From: Actinosynnema sp040640215
GTDB taxonomy: Bacteria; Actinomycetota; Actinomycetes; Mycobacteriales; Pseudonocardiaceae
Direction: 5' to 3'
Assembly (NCBI RefSeq): GCF_040640215.1
Contig: NZ_JBFABG010000006.1
Coordinates: 62,001-126,000, forward strand
Length of the DNA stretch: 64,000 nt
Part shown: positions 51,734 to 60,558 of the stretch, piece by piece
How positions within the stretch are numbered: position 1 is the stretch's first letter
Layout of the letters: the number at the start of each line of letters is the position of its first letter
The notes under the pieces: generated by a model
Database searches by the model: none
Seen by the model: only the letters and a program-made list of their open reading frames with translations
Told to the model about the DNA's origin: nothing
Translations under genes and position numbers: made by a program

Positions 51734-52471
51734 TCAGGCGGCCGGGTGCCGGGACCGCCGGCCGCTCCGGACGACGTGCACGGCGGCGACCAGGAACCAG
51801 AGCTGGACCGTCCCGCTGCCCACGCTGATCAGCGCGCCCGCGTCCACGCCGAGCAGCTCGACCAGCGGCAGGGCCAGGGCGGCGGCGGTGAGGACGGTGA
51901 AACCCTTGAGCCACACCGGGATGTCCGCGACCTTGGCCAGGCAGAGCAGCCAGCCGGCCGCGAACAGCGACACCCCGAGCAGTTCGCCGACACCGCCCGC
52001 GAACGAGTTCAGCGCGTCGTACTGCACCTCGATCGCGTCCCGGTGCACGCCCGCCTGCCAGTCGTGCGCGAGGTCGGGCATGGTGGTGAGCCACCGGACG
52101 ATGCCGATGCACCGCGCCGCCGTGGACAGGGCGGCGAACGCCAGGCCGAGGCGGACCACCCGCGAGTCCTGCCGGCCGGGCGCGAAGGTCGCCGTGGCCC
52201 ACAGCGCCACCGGCAGGAACAGCGCCGAGTAGGCGAGGTACAGGACGTACCCGAACCGCAGCGCCACCTCGTTCTCGGCCACCTGCGGCAGCACGGTGGC
52301 GGCGGGTTCGCCCAGGCTGGCCGGCCAGCCCACGGCGGCCCCGAGCACCACCGCCGGGGCGAACAGCAACAGCCCCTCCACCAGCAGCAGCAGCGCGGTC
52401 GCCCGCCTCGGGACGTCGACGCGTCCGCCGACTGCACTGCGATCAATAGTTGCACTGCGATCAGTGTTCAC
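51734..52471 (-). CDS. DUF4386-like membrane protein
   Basis: A 245-aa protein with six hydrophobic helices and the DUF4386 layout (RATALLLLVEGLLLFAPAVV; YDALNSFAGGVGELLGVSLF). Function unknown. The GTG at 52471 lies 6 bases from a -10-like box with a -35 18 bases further, so the mRNA is probably leaderless. An alternative start further upstream would run through the divergent promoters. It faces a TetR gene that probably represses it. Confidence 0.75.
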   Translation of the reverse strand: MNTDRSATIDRSAVGGRVDVPRRATALLLLVEGLLLFAPAVVLGAAVGWPASLGEPAATVLPQVAENEVALRFGYVLYLAYSALFLPVALWATATFAPGRQDSRVVRLGLAFAALSTAARCIGIVRWLTTMPDLAHDWQAGVHRDAIEVQYDALNSFAGGVGELLGVSLFAAGWLLCLAKVADIPVWLKGFTVLTAAALALPLVELLGVDAGALISVGSGTVQLWFLVAAVHVVRSGRRSRHPAA

Positions 52472-52518
52472 ACTTCGACGGTAGCGCACTGCGAACACCG
52501 ATCGCAACGCGCTAGCCT
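52434..52518. promoter_or_regulatory. Divergent promoters with three GCACTGCGAWCA repeats
   Basis: Copies of GCACTGCGATCA lie at 52434-52445 and 52452-52463, and GCACTGCGAACA at 52486-52497. Rightward: CTGCGA (-35, 52489-52494), 18 bases, TAGCCT (-10, 52513-52518), 8 bases, then the tetR ATG. Leftward: TTGCGA (52507-52502), 18 bases, TACCGT (52483-52478), 6 bases, then the DUF4386 GTG. The third repeat covers both core promoters, so one protein could switch both. Confidence 0.6.
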
Positions 52519-52526
52519 GACGCACC

Positions 52527-53192
52527 ATGGCGACCAGGCGGGAACGGCTCAGGGAGCAGACGTCGGCCGAGATCAAGGCGGCGGCGCTGGCCCACCTGCG
52601 GGAGGGCGGCGGCGCGGTGCTGTCGTTGCGCGCGGTGGCGGTGTCGATCGGGATGAGCCCGGCGGGCCTGTACCGCTACTACCCCAGCCGGGACGCGCTG
52701 CTGACCGACCTGATCACCGACGGCTTCGCGGCGCTGGCGGAGGAGGTGGCGCGGGCGCGGGACGCGGCGGAGGGCGACGCCTTCGTGGCGGCGGCACTGG
52801 CCTACCGGCGGTGGGCGCTGGCGCACCCGCACGAGTTCGCGCTCCTGTACGGGACGCCGGTCCCGGACTACCAGGCCCCGAGGTCCGGCCCGACGTCGCA
52901 CGCGAGCCGGCAGGTGGGCACCGCCTTCGTGCCGCCGATCATCGACGCGTGGCGGCGCGGCGCGCTGAAGCAGCGGGCGGTCGCACCGCCCCCCACCGCG
53001 CTGGACGTCTTCGCCTCGGCGGTGGACCTGCCGCCGGACGCGGCGGCGGTGGCGTTCGCCGCGTGGACCGCGATCCACGGCCTGGTGGTCCTGGAGACCT
53101 TCGGCCACCTGGCCTGGCTGGGCGAGGACACCGCCCCGCTCGCCGAAGCCCGCTTCCGCGCCCTGTCCGACGACCTCGGCATCGCCCCGTGA
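52527..53192 (+). CDS. TetR family transcriptional regulator
   Basis: A 221-aa TetR-type protein. The N-terminal HTH (residues about 10-65) includes LSLRAVAVSIGMSPAGLYRY followed by YPSRDALLTDLI. The C-terminal domain resembles the WHG/TetR_C_33 type (AYRRWALAHPHEFALLYGTP). The ATG lies 8 bases from TAGCCT, suggesting a leaderless mRNA. It is divergent from the DUF4386 gene and three repeats in the shared promoter are its likely operators. Confidence 0.9.
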   Translation: MATRRERLREQTSAEIKAAALAHLREGGGAVLSLRAVAVSIGMSPAGLYRYYPSRDALLTDLITDGFAALAEEVARARDAAEGDAFVAAALAYRRWALAHPHEFALLYGTPVPDYQAPRSGPTSHASRQVGTAFVPPIIDAWRRGALKQRAVAPPPTALDVFASAVDLPPDAAAVAFAAWTAIHGLVVLETFGHLAWLGEDTAPLAEARFRALSDDLGIAP

Positions 53193-53268
53193 CCGGGCCG
53201 TCCACCACGGGGCCGGCGCTCCTCGGGTGGCCGGCCACCGGCGGGTCGGGTCAGTCGGGTCAGCCAGG

Positions 53269-54081
53269 TCAGCCGGTCGGGTCGGGGCGGGTCAGGTCCA
53301 TCGAGCCGAGGGCGCGGTCCACGTCGAACCCGAGTTCGTCGGCGAGGGTCAGGAACCGGTCCGCCGCCGCACTGTCGACCGGCAGGCCACCATCGCCGAT
53401 CAGGCACATCACGCCGGCGGTGCAGGCGGCCTCGGCGTGCCCGGCGTCGGCCGCCCGCCCGTACCAGGCGAGGGCGGCCCGGGGGTCGTGCTCGACGCCG
53501 CGACCGGTCGCGTACATGCCGGCGACGTTCGCCATGGCCCGCGCGCTGCCCAGCTCGGCCGCGCGGAACGTCCACCGCGTCGCCTCGTCCTGGTCGGCGG
53601 GCACGCCGACGCCCGTGGCGTGCAGGACGCTGAGCTCGAACGCCGATTCGGCGCTGCCCCGGTCCGCCGCCGCCCGGTGGAACCGCATCGCCGCACCCAG
53701 GTCGGGGGCGCGGCCGAAGCCCCGCTGCGCCAGGTATCCCGCCAGGCACAACACCTCCGGGTCGTCCGGGTCCGCCGTGAGCAGCTCGTCCACCCGGCGC
53801 GCGGCGTCGGTGGCGTGCTCGGCGCTGCGGGCGAAGTAGGCGACCCGGGTCCAGCCCAGCGCCCCGGCCCGCGACCCGGCCCGGTCGGCCGCGCGGTACG
53901 CCTCGACGGCGGCGGGCACGTCCCGGCGCGGGTGCGGTGCCCACGGCGCGGCACCGTGGGCCCGCAACCTCCCGAGTTCCAGCCACGCGTCCACCACACC
54001 GGCCGCAGCGAACAACTCCGCGCCGTCGGTGGCCGGATCGCCCAGCAGGCGGGACAGGGTGCGGTAGCCCGGTGCGTTCAC
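53269..54081 (-). CDS. Sel1-repeat protein
   Basis: A 270-aa protein made of about four Sel1-like repeats, helical pairs of about 36 residues. Clear copies are CLAGYLAQRGFGRAPDLGAA, AFELSVLHATGVGVPADQDE, and NVAGMYATGRGVEHDPRAAL. Such solenoids mediate protein-protein contacts. No signal peptide. The start is probably GTG at 54081, though the ribosome binding site GAGGT is too close; the frame is open further upstream. CGGGGA (54105-54110) and TCCCCG (54116-54121) form a small dyad in its upstream region. Partner unknown. Confidence 0.82.
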   Translation of the reverse strand: MNAPGYRTLSRLLGDPATDGAELFAAAGVVDAWLELGRLRAHGAAPWAPHPRRDVPAAVEAYRAADRAGSRAGALGWTRVAYFARSAEHATDAARRVDELLTADPDDPEVLCLAGYLAQRGFGRAPDLGAAMRFHRAAADRGSAESAFELSVLHATGVGVPADQDEATRWTFRAAELGSARAMANVAGMYATGRGVEHDPRAALAWYGRAADAGHAEAACTAGVMCLIGDGGLPVDSAAADRFLTLADELGFDVDRALGSMDLTRPDPTG

Positions 54082-54341
54082 ACCTCGGACCTTCGTGCGA
54101 GGACCGGGGAGAATTTCCCCGTGACGCCACGGTAATCGCCGAGGCCGGTGCCGTGCCACGGCATCGGCGCTGACCGTCCACTGTGGATTATCGGCGACGC
54201 GGAACCGGTTGCCGCGTGGGCGAGGTCCGCGCTGCCGCTCCCAGCGCGTCGGTCCGTTGAGGACACCGGCACGGGTCCGGCGGGCCGCCCGGTCCACCCG
54301 GCGGGCAGCGACGTGCGGCGCGGCCGTGGAATAGTCACGGG

Positions 54342-54929
54342 GTGCCCGGTCGACTCGTTCCCCTCGTGCTCCTGCTGGCCGTGACGGCGTGCGGCGGTCC
54401 GCCGCCCCCTCCCGCGCCCAGTCCGAGCCCGACCGCGCCGGCGTGCCCGGAGGGCGGGGTGGAGATCGCCGCGATCGGCGGTGAGGCCGCGACGGGCCTG
54501 CGGGTGCTCACGCTGGAGATGCGCAACTGCGGCACCGGAACGCACCGGATCGCGGGCTACCCGGACGTGCGCCTGCTGGACGAGGACGGGCAGCCGCTGG
54601 AGGTGCGGGTCGAGCACGGGTCGGCGGGGATCTCGCTGATCGAGTCGTTCGAAGCGCCCCCGGCCGAATTCGCCCTGGGGCCCGGCGACCGGGCCACGGC
54701 GGGCATCGTGTGGCGCAACACCTACGACGACACCACCAAGCCGCCGCAGGTCGGCGTGCGGATCGACATCGCGCCGCTCGCGGGACTCCCCCGCCGGACG
54801 TTCACCCCCCGGCTGGGCGTCGACGGCGGCCCGCCGTCGACGGACTCCGAGGCCACCACCATCGACCTCGGCAGCACCGGCCGGATCGGGCTGAGCCCGT
54901 GGCGCGCGCCGGAGGGCCAGGGCGAATGA
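54342..54929 (+). CDS. DUF4232 secreted lipoprotein
   Basis: A 195-aa exported protein. A hydrophobic signal ends in the lipobox VTAC (Cys17), followed by a Pro-rich linker and a DUF4232-like beta domain (ALEMRNCGTG-type segment, GYPDVRLLDEDGQPLEV). DUF4232 proteins are common in actinomycetes and of unknown function. GTG start at 54342 with AATAGT 6 bases upstream and no ribosome binding site, perhaps leaderless. Its 3' end faces the CHAT gene with a 58-base gap. Confidence 0.78.
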   Translation: MPGRLVPLVLLLAVTACGGPPPPPAPSPSPTAPACPEGGVEIAAIGGEAATGLRVLTLEMRNCGTGTHRIAGYPDVRLLDEDGQPLEVRVEHGSAGISLIESFEAPPAEFALGPGDRATAGIVWRNTYDDTTKPPQVGVRIDIAPLAGLPRRTFTPRLGVDGGPPSTDSEATTIDLGSTGRIGLSPWRAPEGQGE

Positions 54930-54987
54930 CCGCGTCCCCGGTCGTCCCGCCGGCAGGTGGTGGACGGCTCGGCACGTACCGTCCGCG

Positions 54988-57900
54988 TCACGGCCCGCTG
55001 TGCACGAGGCCCGCCCACACGTCCGGGCGGCCCGGGAACCGGGCGCGCAGGCCGCGCGCGACCTCGCGGACGGCGTGCGCGGCGGTGTCGGCGGACGGGG
55101 TGTCGGGCAGCAGGTCGTAGAACGCCGTGGCCGTGCGGGCGGCCAGCGCGTCGTCGACCGGCCACAGGCCGGCCACCACGTGCCGGAAGCCCGCCAGGTG
55201 GAAGGCGGCGGCCAGGTTGAGCGGCTCGTCGACGTACCGGCCGCGCGCGGCCGTCGAGCACGCGGACAGGTACGCGAGCTCGGCGTGCTCGGGGTGCAGC
55301 CTGCCGATCGCCTCGACCGTGAGCACCTCGTCGGTCAGGTGCAGCACGGCGCGGGAGCTGGTGCCCGGGTCCACGGTCGCGTGGCACGCGAAGTGCACCC
55401 ACGTGCAGTCGCCGACCGCGTCGAGCACCTGCCGGGTGGTCGGGTCCACCAGGAGCGGGTCGTCGGGGTGCCGGGCGTGCAGCACCGCCGCCTCGGCCAC
55501 CGTGCCGGGCAGCCGGGGCAGTCCGGCCGTGTGCTCCACGGCGACGGTGAGCTGCCGGCGCACCGCCGGCCGGGGCCGGCGGCGGGCGTGGTCCAGGGTG
55601 CGGACGGTCGGCAGGTAGGACGACACCAGCAGGTCCAACGCGTCGCCCGCCGCGTGGAACGGCAGGTCGCCCAACGGCCCGAGCGGCAGCCACCACACCC
55701 GCCCGCCGCCCACCACGTCGACCACCGGGGAGACGGCGGCCGTCCACAGCCAGTCCAGCAGGTCGGTGAGCACCCGGCGGGCGTGCGCCCTCCCGCCCGG
55801 CCGGGTCGCGGGCACCGCGTCGTGCAGGGCCGCCCGGTGCTCCGCCAGCCCGGCGGCGAGCAGCGGCAGGTCGAGGTGCACGACACCGTCGCCGGTCACC
55901 ACGACCGCGTCGGCCCGGCCGGCGGCGGCGTTGAGCAGCACGATCGGGCCCTCCGACGCGGTCTCCCGCACCGGTGCGGGGCGCAGGAACCCGGCCAGGC
56001 CGGGCAGCTCGCGGGCCGCGTCCACCAGGCGGTCGCGCTCGGCCCACAGGCGGGTGCGGTTCGCCGAGCCCACGGTGTCCCTGGTCGACCCGGTCAGGTC
56101 GGCGAGCATCGGCTCGGTGAGCCGCGCGTGCACCTCGGCCAGCCTGCGCGCGGCGCGCGGGTGCACCCGGGCCAGGTCCGCGAGGTCGGCGCGGGTGCCC
56201 AGTTCGGCGTCGAGGACGATCGCGCGCCCCCGCTCGGCGATCTCCACCGCGCCCTCCGGGTCGCCGGCGGCCAGGTGCGCGGCCACCGCGTCGCCGGGTA
56301 GCAGGCGGTGCGCGACCAGCGCCTGCTCCTGCTCGGACCAGGCGCTGTCCCGCCACACCACGGCGCGCAGCAGCCCGACGGCGTCCCGCAGCACCCGCGC
56401 GGCCTGCTCGGGACGTCCCAGCGCGAGGGCCAGCACGCCGATCTCGCGACCGGCCTCGGCGCGCAACGCGGGCAGGTCCGGGGCCGGTTCGGCGTAGCCG
56501 GCGATCAGCGGATCGAGCGGCGGGACCTCGTCGGGGGCGACGGCGTGCAGCCGCAGGCACGCGGCGGCGAGCGCGGTCAGCCGGGCGACCCGCAGGCGCG
56601 GGTCCGGGTCGTGCGCCAGGGCCTCGGTCGCCGCCGCCACCGCGCGGCGGGCGTCGGCCGGGTCGCCCAGCGCGTCGAACCGCGCGGTGCGCGCTCGGGC
56701 CAGCGCGACCAGGGACGCGGCGGACGGGATCGTCGCGGCGGCCTCGGCGCGGGCCACGACCCGGTCCAGGTCCTCGGCCCGGCCGTGCCGGGCGTAGCGC
56801 AGGCGGAGCAGGCCGGGTGCGTCCGGGGCGAGCCCGGCGGCCCGGTCCAGGTGGGCGTCGACGCCGGTCGCCTCGAACGCGGCGAGGTGCGCGCGGGCCA
56901 GCCGGGCGGTGATCAGGGGTCCGCCGGCCAGGTCGAAGGCCCGTTCGTGCAGGGCGAGCGCCGTCTCCAGGTCGTCCGCCGCGCCGGACTCGGCGAACCG
57001 CAGGCGGTAGACCTCGGCCATCGCGCTCACGTCCGCGGCGTCGGCCACCTCGCCGATCTGGTCGGCCAGGTCGGCGGCGCGCCGGATGTCGGCCGCCGCG
57101 CCCACCGCCTCGAACCGGCGGCGGTGGGCGTCGGCCAGCCGGACCAGGAACCGGTCCCGCACCGGGTCGTCGGCGTTGGCCGCGAGCGGTGTCTCGTCCA
57201 GGACGAAGGTCACGCCGTTGACCTCCAGCGCGAGCTCGCCGACGGCGATCAGCAGGTCCAGGTCGGCGGTGTCGGCCGGGTCCGCGCTCGCCGCGCCGAG
57301 GTTCGCGGTGTCGGCCGGGTCGACGCTCGCCGCGCCCAGGTCGGCCGGGTCGAGGGTGGCTTCGTAGTGGGCCAGCCACAGCCGGCGCAGCCGCCCGCCC
57401 CGGCTGTGCGCGGGCAGGGTCGGGTCGGCCCGGCGGGGCGAGGCGGCGAACCCGGCCAGCCCGGCGAGCGCCGGGTCGTCCCGGCCCGCGTCGGCGGCCA
57501 GCCGCAGGTCGGCGGGGTCGCCGGCGAGGTCGAACCGGGCGAGCGCCGCCCGTGCCACCCCGCCGGCCGAGCCGATCGCGGTGAACAGGGCCAGCGCCCG
57601 GTCCAGGTCCGGGCCGCCGGAGCCGAACCGGAACCGGACCAGGTAGGTGCGGGCCAGGTGGTCGGCCACCGCCTCCCGGTTGTCCGGTGGCTCGTAGCCG
57701 GCGGCGTGGTCGTCCAGGACCCGTTCGAACGGGTGGCGGTAGCGCCGCAGCCGCAGCCCGACCCGGGCCCGGCGGACCGGCGTGGCCAGGGCCAGTTCGC
57801 CGATCTCGACGGCCTCCCGGATGTCGCCGAGGCTGCCCGCCTCGACCCGGATGCCCAGCCCGACCGCCACCGCGCCCAGGAACCAGCCCCGGTCGGGGTG

Positions 57901-58443
57901 CCGGCGCGGCAGGACCGCCAGGCACGCGCGGGCGCGGTCCAGCAGCTCGTCGGCCGCCCGGGGGTCGTGGCCCTGGCGGAAGATCTCCAGGTTCAGCAGC
58001 ACCAGCAGGCTCGCGTGGCGGGCGTGGTCGCGGTGCGAGGTGTCCTCGACCAGGTGTTCCAGCAGGACGATCGCCATGCGCGGGGCGATGGGGTGGTCGC
58101 CCACCCCGGCGAACGCGACGGCCGCGCCGAACTGGCTCGCGGGGTGCGCGTCCGGACCGGGCAGCAGGCGGCGCAGCAGCGGCGGCCGGTCCTCGGCCGG
58201 GCCGGACCAGTGCCAGGCCACGGCGTGCGCCAGGTCGGTGATCGCGAGGCGGTGCTCGAACCTCAGGTGGAACAGGGCGGCGAGCAGGCGGCGCACGTCG
58301 TCGGGGGCGTTCTCGTCGAGCCCGTCGAGCAGGGCCCAGGTCTCGGCTTCGACGTCGCCGGCGAACAGCGCCGACGCGTCGCCGGTCCGCTGGAACGCCT
58401 CGACCCGCTGCGCGAGGGCGGCGGCGGGTTGCGGTAATCGCAC
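54988..58443 (-). CDS. CHAT-domain protein with TPR-like helical N-terminus
   Basis: A 1151-aa protein. Residues 1 to about 800 are Ala/Leu/Asp-rich helical repeats of TPR type with many ALALHERAFDLAG-like units. The C-terminal about 300 residues form a caspase-like CHAT domain. The catalytic dyad is visible as His in WVHFACHAT (near 1018) and Cys in LSACSTAA (near 1061). CHAT proteases in bacteria act in signalling or host-defence cascades, usually with a substrate encoded nearby. GTG start at 58443 with TAGGGT 7 bases upstream (perhaps leaderless), 20 bases after a small membrane-protein gene. A 39-bp tandem repeat lies in the middle. Confidence 0.88.
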   Translation of the reverse strand: MRLPQPAAALAQRVEAFQRTGDASALFAGDVEAETWALLDGLDENAPDDVRRLLAALFHLRFEHRLAITDLAHAVAWHWSGPAEDRPPLLRRLLPGPDAHPASQFGAAVAFAGVGDHPIAPRMAIVLLEHLVEDTSHRDHARHASLLVLLNLEIFRQGHDPRAADELLDRARACLAVLPRRHPDRGWFLGAVAVGLGIRVEAGSLGDIREAVEIGELALATPVRRARVGLRLRRYRHPFERVLDDHAAGYEPPDNREAVADHLARTYLVRFRFGSGGPDLDRALALFTAIGSAGGVARAALARFDLAGDPADLRLAADAGRDDPALAGLAGFAASPRRADPTLPAHSRGGRLRRLWLAHYEATLDPADLGAASVDPADTANLGAASADPADTADLDLLIAVGELALEVNGVTFVLDETPLAANADDPVRDRFLVRLADAHRRRFEAVGAAADIRRAADLADQIGEVADAADVSAMAEVYRLRFAESGAADDLETALALHERAFDLAGGPLITARLARAHLAAFEATGVDAHLDRAAGLAPDAPGLLRLRYARHGRAEDLDRVVARAEAAATIPSAASLVALARARTARFDALGDPADARRAVAAATEALAHDPDPRLRVARLTALAAACLRLHAVAPDEVPPLDPLIAGYAEPAPDLPALRAEAGREIGVLALALGRPEQAARVLRDAVGLLRAVVWRDSAWSEQEQALVAHRLLPGDAVAAHLAAGDPEGAVEIAERGRAIVLDAELGTRADLADLARVHPRAARRLAEVHARLTEPMLADLTGSTRDTVGSANRTRLWAERDRLVDAARELPGLAGFLRPAPVRETASEGPIVLLNAAAGRADAVVVTGDGVVHLDLPLLAAGLAEHRAALHDAVPATRPGGRAHARRVLTDLLDWLWTAAVSPVVDVVGGGRVWWLPLGPLGDLPFHAAGDALDLLVSSYLPTVRTLDHARRRPRPAVRRQLTVAVEHTAGLPRLPGTVAEAAVLHARHPDDPLLVDPTTRQVLDAVGDCTWVHFACHATVDPGTSSRAVLHLTDEVLTVEAIGRLHPEHAELAYLSACSTAARGRYVDEPLNLAAAFHLAGFRHVVAGLWPVDDALAARTATAFYDLLPDTPSADTAAHAVREVARGLRARFPGRPDVWAGLVHSGP
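57266..57343 (-). repeat. 39-bp tandem repeat inside the CHAT gene
   Basis: Two 39-base units (57266-57304 and 57305-57343) and part of a third encode the 13-residue repeats LGAASVDPADTAN and LGAASADPADTAD. The length of 39 keeps the frame. It lies in the helical repeat part and looks like a length-variable linker. Confidence 0.8.
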
Positions 58444-58463
58444 GGGGTCGACCCTAGTCGGGG

Positions 58464-58724
58464 TCAGCGGCGCTCGCCCGGCTCGTAGTCGTCCTGGTCG
58501 TCGTGGTCGGGTCGGCCGGGCTTGAGCGGCCGGTTGGACCACGAGTCGAACAGGACCACCAGCGCCGCGAACACGATGACGAGCACCGCGACCAGCGCCA
58601 GACCACCCCAGAACATCAGGCCCGCCAACAGCAGCATCGGCACGACGGCGAACAGGCAGAACGGGTCGACCCGCCCGAAAGCCGGTTGGCGCTGCCCCGT
58701 GGATCGACCGTACTGCCCCGCCAT
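58464..58724 (-). CDS. Small membrane protein upstream of the CHAT gene
   Basis: An 86-aa protein with a polar N-terminus, two consecutive hydrophobic helices (about 24-42 and 43-62) and an acidic, Arg-rich C-terminal tail (DHDDQDDYEPGERR). I do not recognise the family. The ATG at 58724 has GGCGGA upstream. It ends 20 bases before the CHAT gene on the same strand and is probably cotranscribed or at least co-regulated; it could anchor the CHAT protein or be its target, which is inference. Confidence 0.65.
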   Translation of the reverse strand: MAGQYGRSTGQRQPAFGRVDPFCLFAVVPMLLLAGLMFWGGLALVAVLVIVFAALVVLFDSWSNRPLKPGRPDHDDQDDYEPGERR

Positions 58725-58932
58725 CAGTCCGCCTGTCCTCGTCACTCGTGTCCGAATCGCCGGGTTTTCGGACCCCGGTGCCTCGAACAGCATAATTCCC
58801 GCTCTTTCGGGTGAACGGCGGGTCGCCGGGACACCCCGGTCGGGCGTGCTGAGCGCGGCCACCGGAACCCGGTTCAGGAGGTGGGCAAAAAAGCGTGAAC
58901 CGGATCGGACCCCGTTCCGAATGCCTTTTACC

Positions 58933-58963
58933 GGGCGGGACCGGAGCGGAACCGGTCCCGCCC
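58933..58963. terminator. 12-bp hairpin in the gene-free 58725-59376 stretch
   Basis: GGGCGGGACCGG (58933-58944) and CCGGTCCCGCCC (58952-58963) form perfect 12-bp arms around a 7-base loop. The 652 bases around it have no gene I can support. The hairpin may end an unseen small transcript or be part of a leader. The end of the stretch (59155-59376) is AT-richer and is the promoter region of the transglycosylase gene. I see no c-di-AMP (ydaO-type) riboswitch there, although one often precedes such genes. Confidence 0.4.
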
Positions 58964-59190
58964 GCCCTTGCCCGGGGTCCTCGGCGTTTCGACCACGCCC
59001 ACGGGTGGGCGGAACCGCCGGCCGAAAGCCTGGACCGGGTCGACCCTCGCCGCTCGCGCTCGCGCGGCCGGCGTTCCGCGCGGGCATCGCCTCCAGTCGA
59101 CCGGCGCGGCGCAACCGGTGGACGGCCGAACGGCCCAGTCGACATTGCCTCCCCAGCGGTTAACCCTGTGTAGTACTTCTGTCAACAAAC

Positions 59191-59204
59191 GTGACTAAGA
59201 TCAC
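59191..59204 (+). promoter_or_regulatory. CRP-like binding site upstream of the transglycosylase
   Basis: GTGACTAAGATCAC (59191-59204) fits the CRP/FNR pattern GTGA-N6-TCAC exactly. In M. tuberculosis, the CRP-family protein Rv3676 controls rpfA through such a site. TAAGAT (59196-59201) inside it resembles a -10 box, which would predict repression. A second candidate, TACGTT (59246-59251), would put the site near -61, suiting activation. The sense of control is therefore open. Confidence 0.45.
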
Positions 59205-59376
59205 CCCTAATGGGTCATCGCTTGCCCCTGGCAGTCACCAGCGGTTACGTTCCCGGCCGCAGATAACGGTTCGATCACTGGAGAGACACGGGCCCGTTTT
59301 CCCCCGGACGCGGCCCGGCCTGGATCCCCCGCCAGGTTGTCGGTGATCGGGCTCCCCGACGCAGGAGGCCCTACCC

Positions 59377-60189
59377 TTGGCTCGCCACAGGAAGCCCCGC
59401 GGGCAGGAGCAGATCGTCTACACGGTCAGCGCCCAGGCTCCCGGGTACACCGGTGCTCACCGCGCCGAACCGGACCGCACGCTGCCCAGGAGGCTCTCCG
59501 CGGTCGCCGTCGCGGTCGGCATCGTCACCGGAGCCGGAGCCGCCGCCCACGCGATGACCAGCGGCGCGCTCAACCCGCTCGCGGGCGGCGCGGAGTTCGG
59601 CGGCGTGCCGGACGACCACATCCGCACCGGCAACGTCGAGACGGTCCACTCGATCGACCTCGGCTCGGAGACCGCCCGGATGATCCGCCACGAGCAGCTC
59701 ACCGCGCTCCAGGCGTTCAGCCAGGCCAGCGGCGTCGCGACGGACGGCTACGCGGTCCGCCAGAAGGCCGCCGAGGAGAAGGCCGCCAAGGACGCGAAGG
59801 ACGCCGAGGAAGCGCGCAAGCCGGCCAAGCAGCGCCAGGTCGAGGGCTGGATCCGCGAGGCCATCGCGATCCTCGCCGCCAACGGCACCCCGATCGACGA
59901 GAGCAGCGTGGACGAGATCTGGACGATCATCCAGAAGGAGTCCAACGGCAACCCCGTCGCGGTCAACACGTGGGACTCCAACGCCATGCGCGGCACCCCG
60001 TCCAAGGGCCTGATGCAGTGCATCGACCCCACGTTCCAGTCCTACAAGATCGCCGGCCACGACGACATCTACAACCCGGTGGACAACATCATCGCCGGCG
60101 TCCGCTACACCTACGCCCGCTACGGCGGCTTCGGCAACCACCCCGGCCTGGTGGGCATCAGCAACGGCACCGGCTACCGGGGCTACTGA
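59377..60189 (+). CDS. Secreted lytic transglycosylase-like (SLT) protein
   Basis: A 270-aa exported protein with a TTG start at 59377, supported by AGGAGG 8 bases upstream. A basic N-terminus and hydrophobic signal (about 39-58) are followed by a Lys/Ala/Glu-rich coiled coil (about 125-150). The C-terminal transglycosylase domain follows, with the catalytic Glu in IWTIIQKESNGNP, then SKGLMQCIDPTFQ and NIIAGVRYTYARYG. It cleaves peptidoglycan glycan chains, as in growth or resuscitation. A CRP-like site lies about 180 bases upstream. Confidence 0.88.
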   Translation: MARHRKPRGQEQIVYTVSAQAPGYTGAHRAEPDRTLPRRLSAVAVAVGIVTGAGAAAHAMTSGALNPLAGGAEFGGVPDDHIRTGNVETVHSIDLGSETARMIRHEQLTALQAFSQASGVATDGYAVRQKAAEEKAAKDAKDAEEARKPAKQRQVEGWIREAIAILAANGTPIDESSVDEIWTIIQKESNGNPVAVNTWDSNAMRGTPSKGLMQCIDPTFQSYKIAGHDDIYNPVDNIIAGVRYTYARYGGFGNHPGLVGISNGTGYRGY

Positions 60190-60327
60190 GCCTCGTCCCC
60201 ACCGGCAGCGGCCCCCGAGCGCGCCGCGCACCCTCCGGGTACCCGCGCTCAAACATCCCCGCGTACCGACCGCACCGCGCCGCGCCCGGCGTCGGGTTCC
60301 GCCGGCGGCCGGGTGGTGCCGGCCCGG

Positions 60328-60558
60328 TCAGGCGACGGCGGAGCCGACCGGACCGGCGGACAGGTGGCGGGCGCAGTTCGGGCAGATGGGCCAGTCGAGC
60401 CACAGGTGACGCCCGCGGTCCGGCATGGGCAGGCACAGCGCCCGGCAGACCGCCCGGTAGCGGTCGCCCACGTGGGCCGAGTGGTGGGCCGGCTCGCCGG
60501 CCGGCACGAGGTGGCGCTGCTCGGCGAAGACGCCCGGCAGCAGACGACCCGTTGTCAC
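60328..60558 (-). CDS. Small zinc-binding-like protein of unknown function
   Basis: A 76-aa protein. GTG at 60558 follows GGGAGG by 5 bases. His pairs (RHLVPAGEPAHHSAHVGD), CRALC and the C-terminal WPICPNCARHL give a Cys/His pattern that could hold one zinc. Similar small proteins seem common in Pseudonocardiales, but I know no function. Alone on its strand. The frame extends upstream without further similarity. Confidence 0.62.
   Translation of the reverse strand: MTTGRLLPGVFAEQRHLVPAGEPAHHSAHVGDRYRAVCRALCLPMPDRGRHLWLDWPICPNCARHLSAGPVGSAVA

Noticed and set aside
59271..59290. GGTTCGATC-like string resembling a tRNA T-loop
   Set aside because: No acceptor stem, anticodon arm or matching stem around it; no tRNA found in the window.
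58725..59376. Possible c-di-AMP (ydaO) riboswitch upstream of the transglycosylase gene
   Set aside because: Expected in this place, but I could not find the conserved leader motifs by eye; not reported as a feature.
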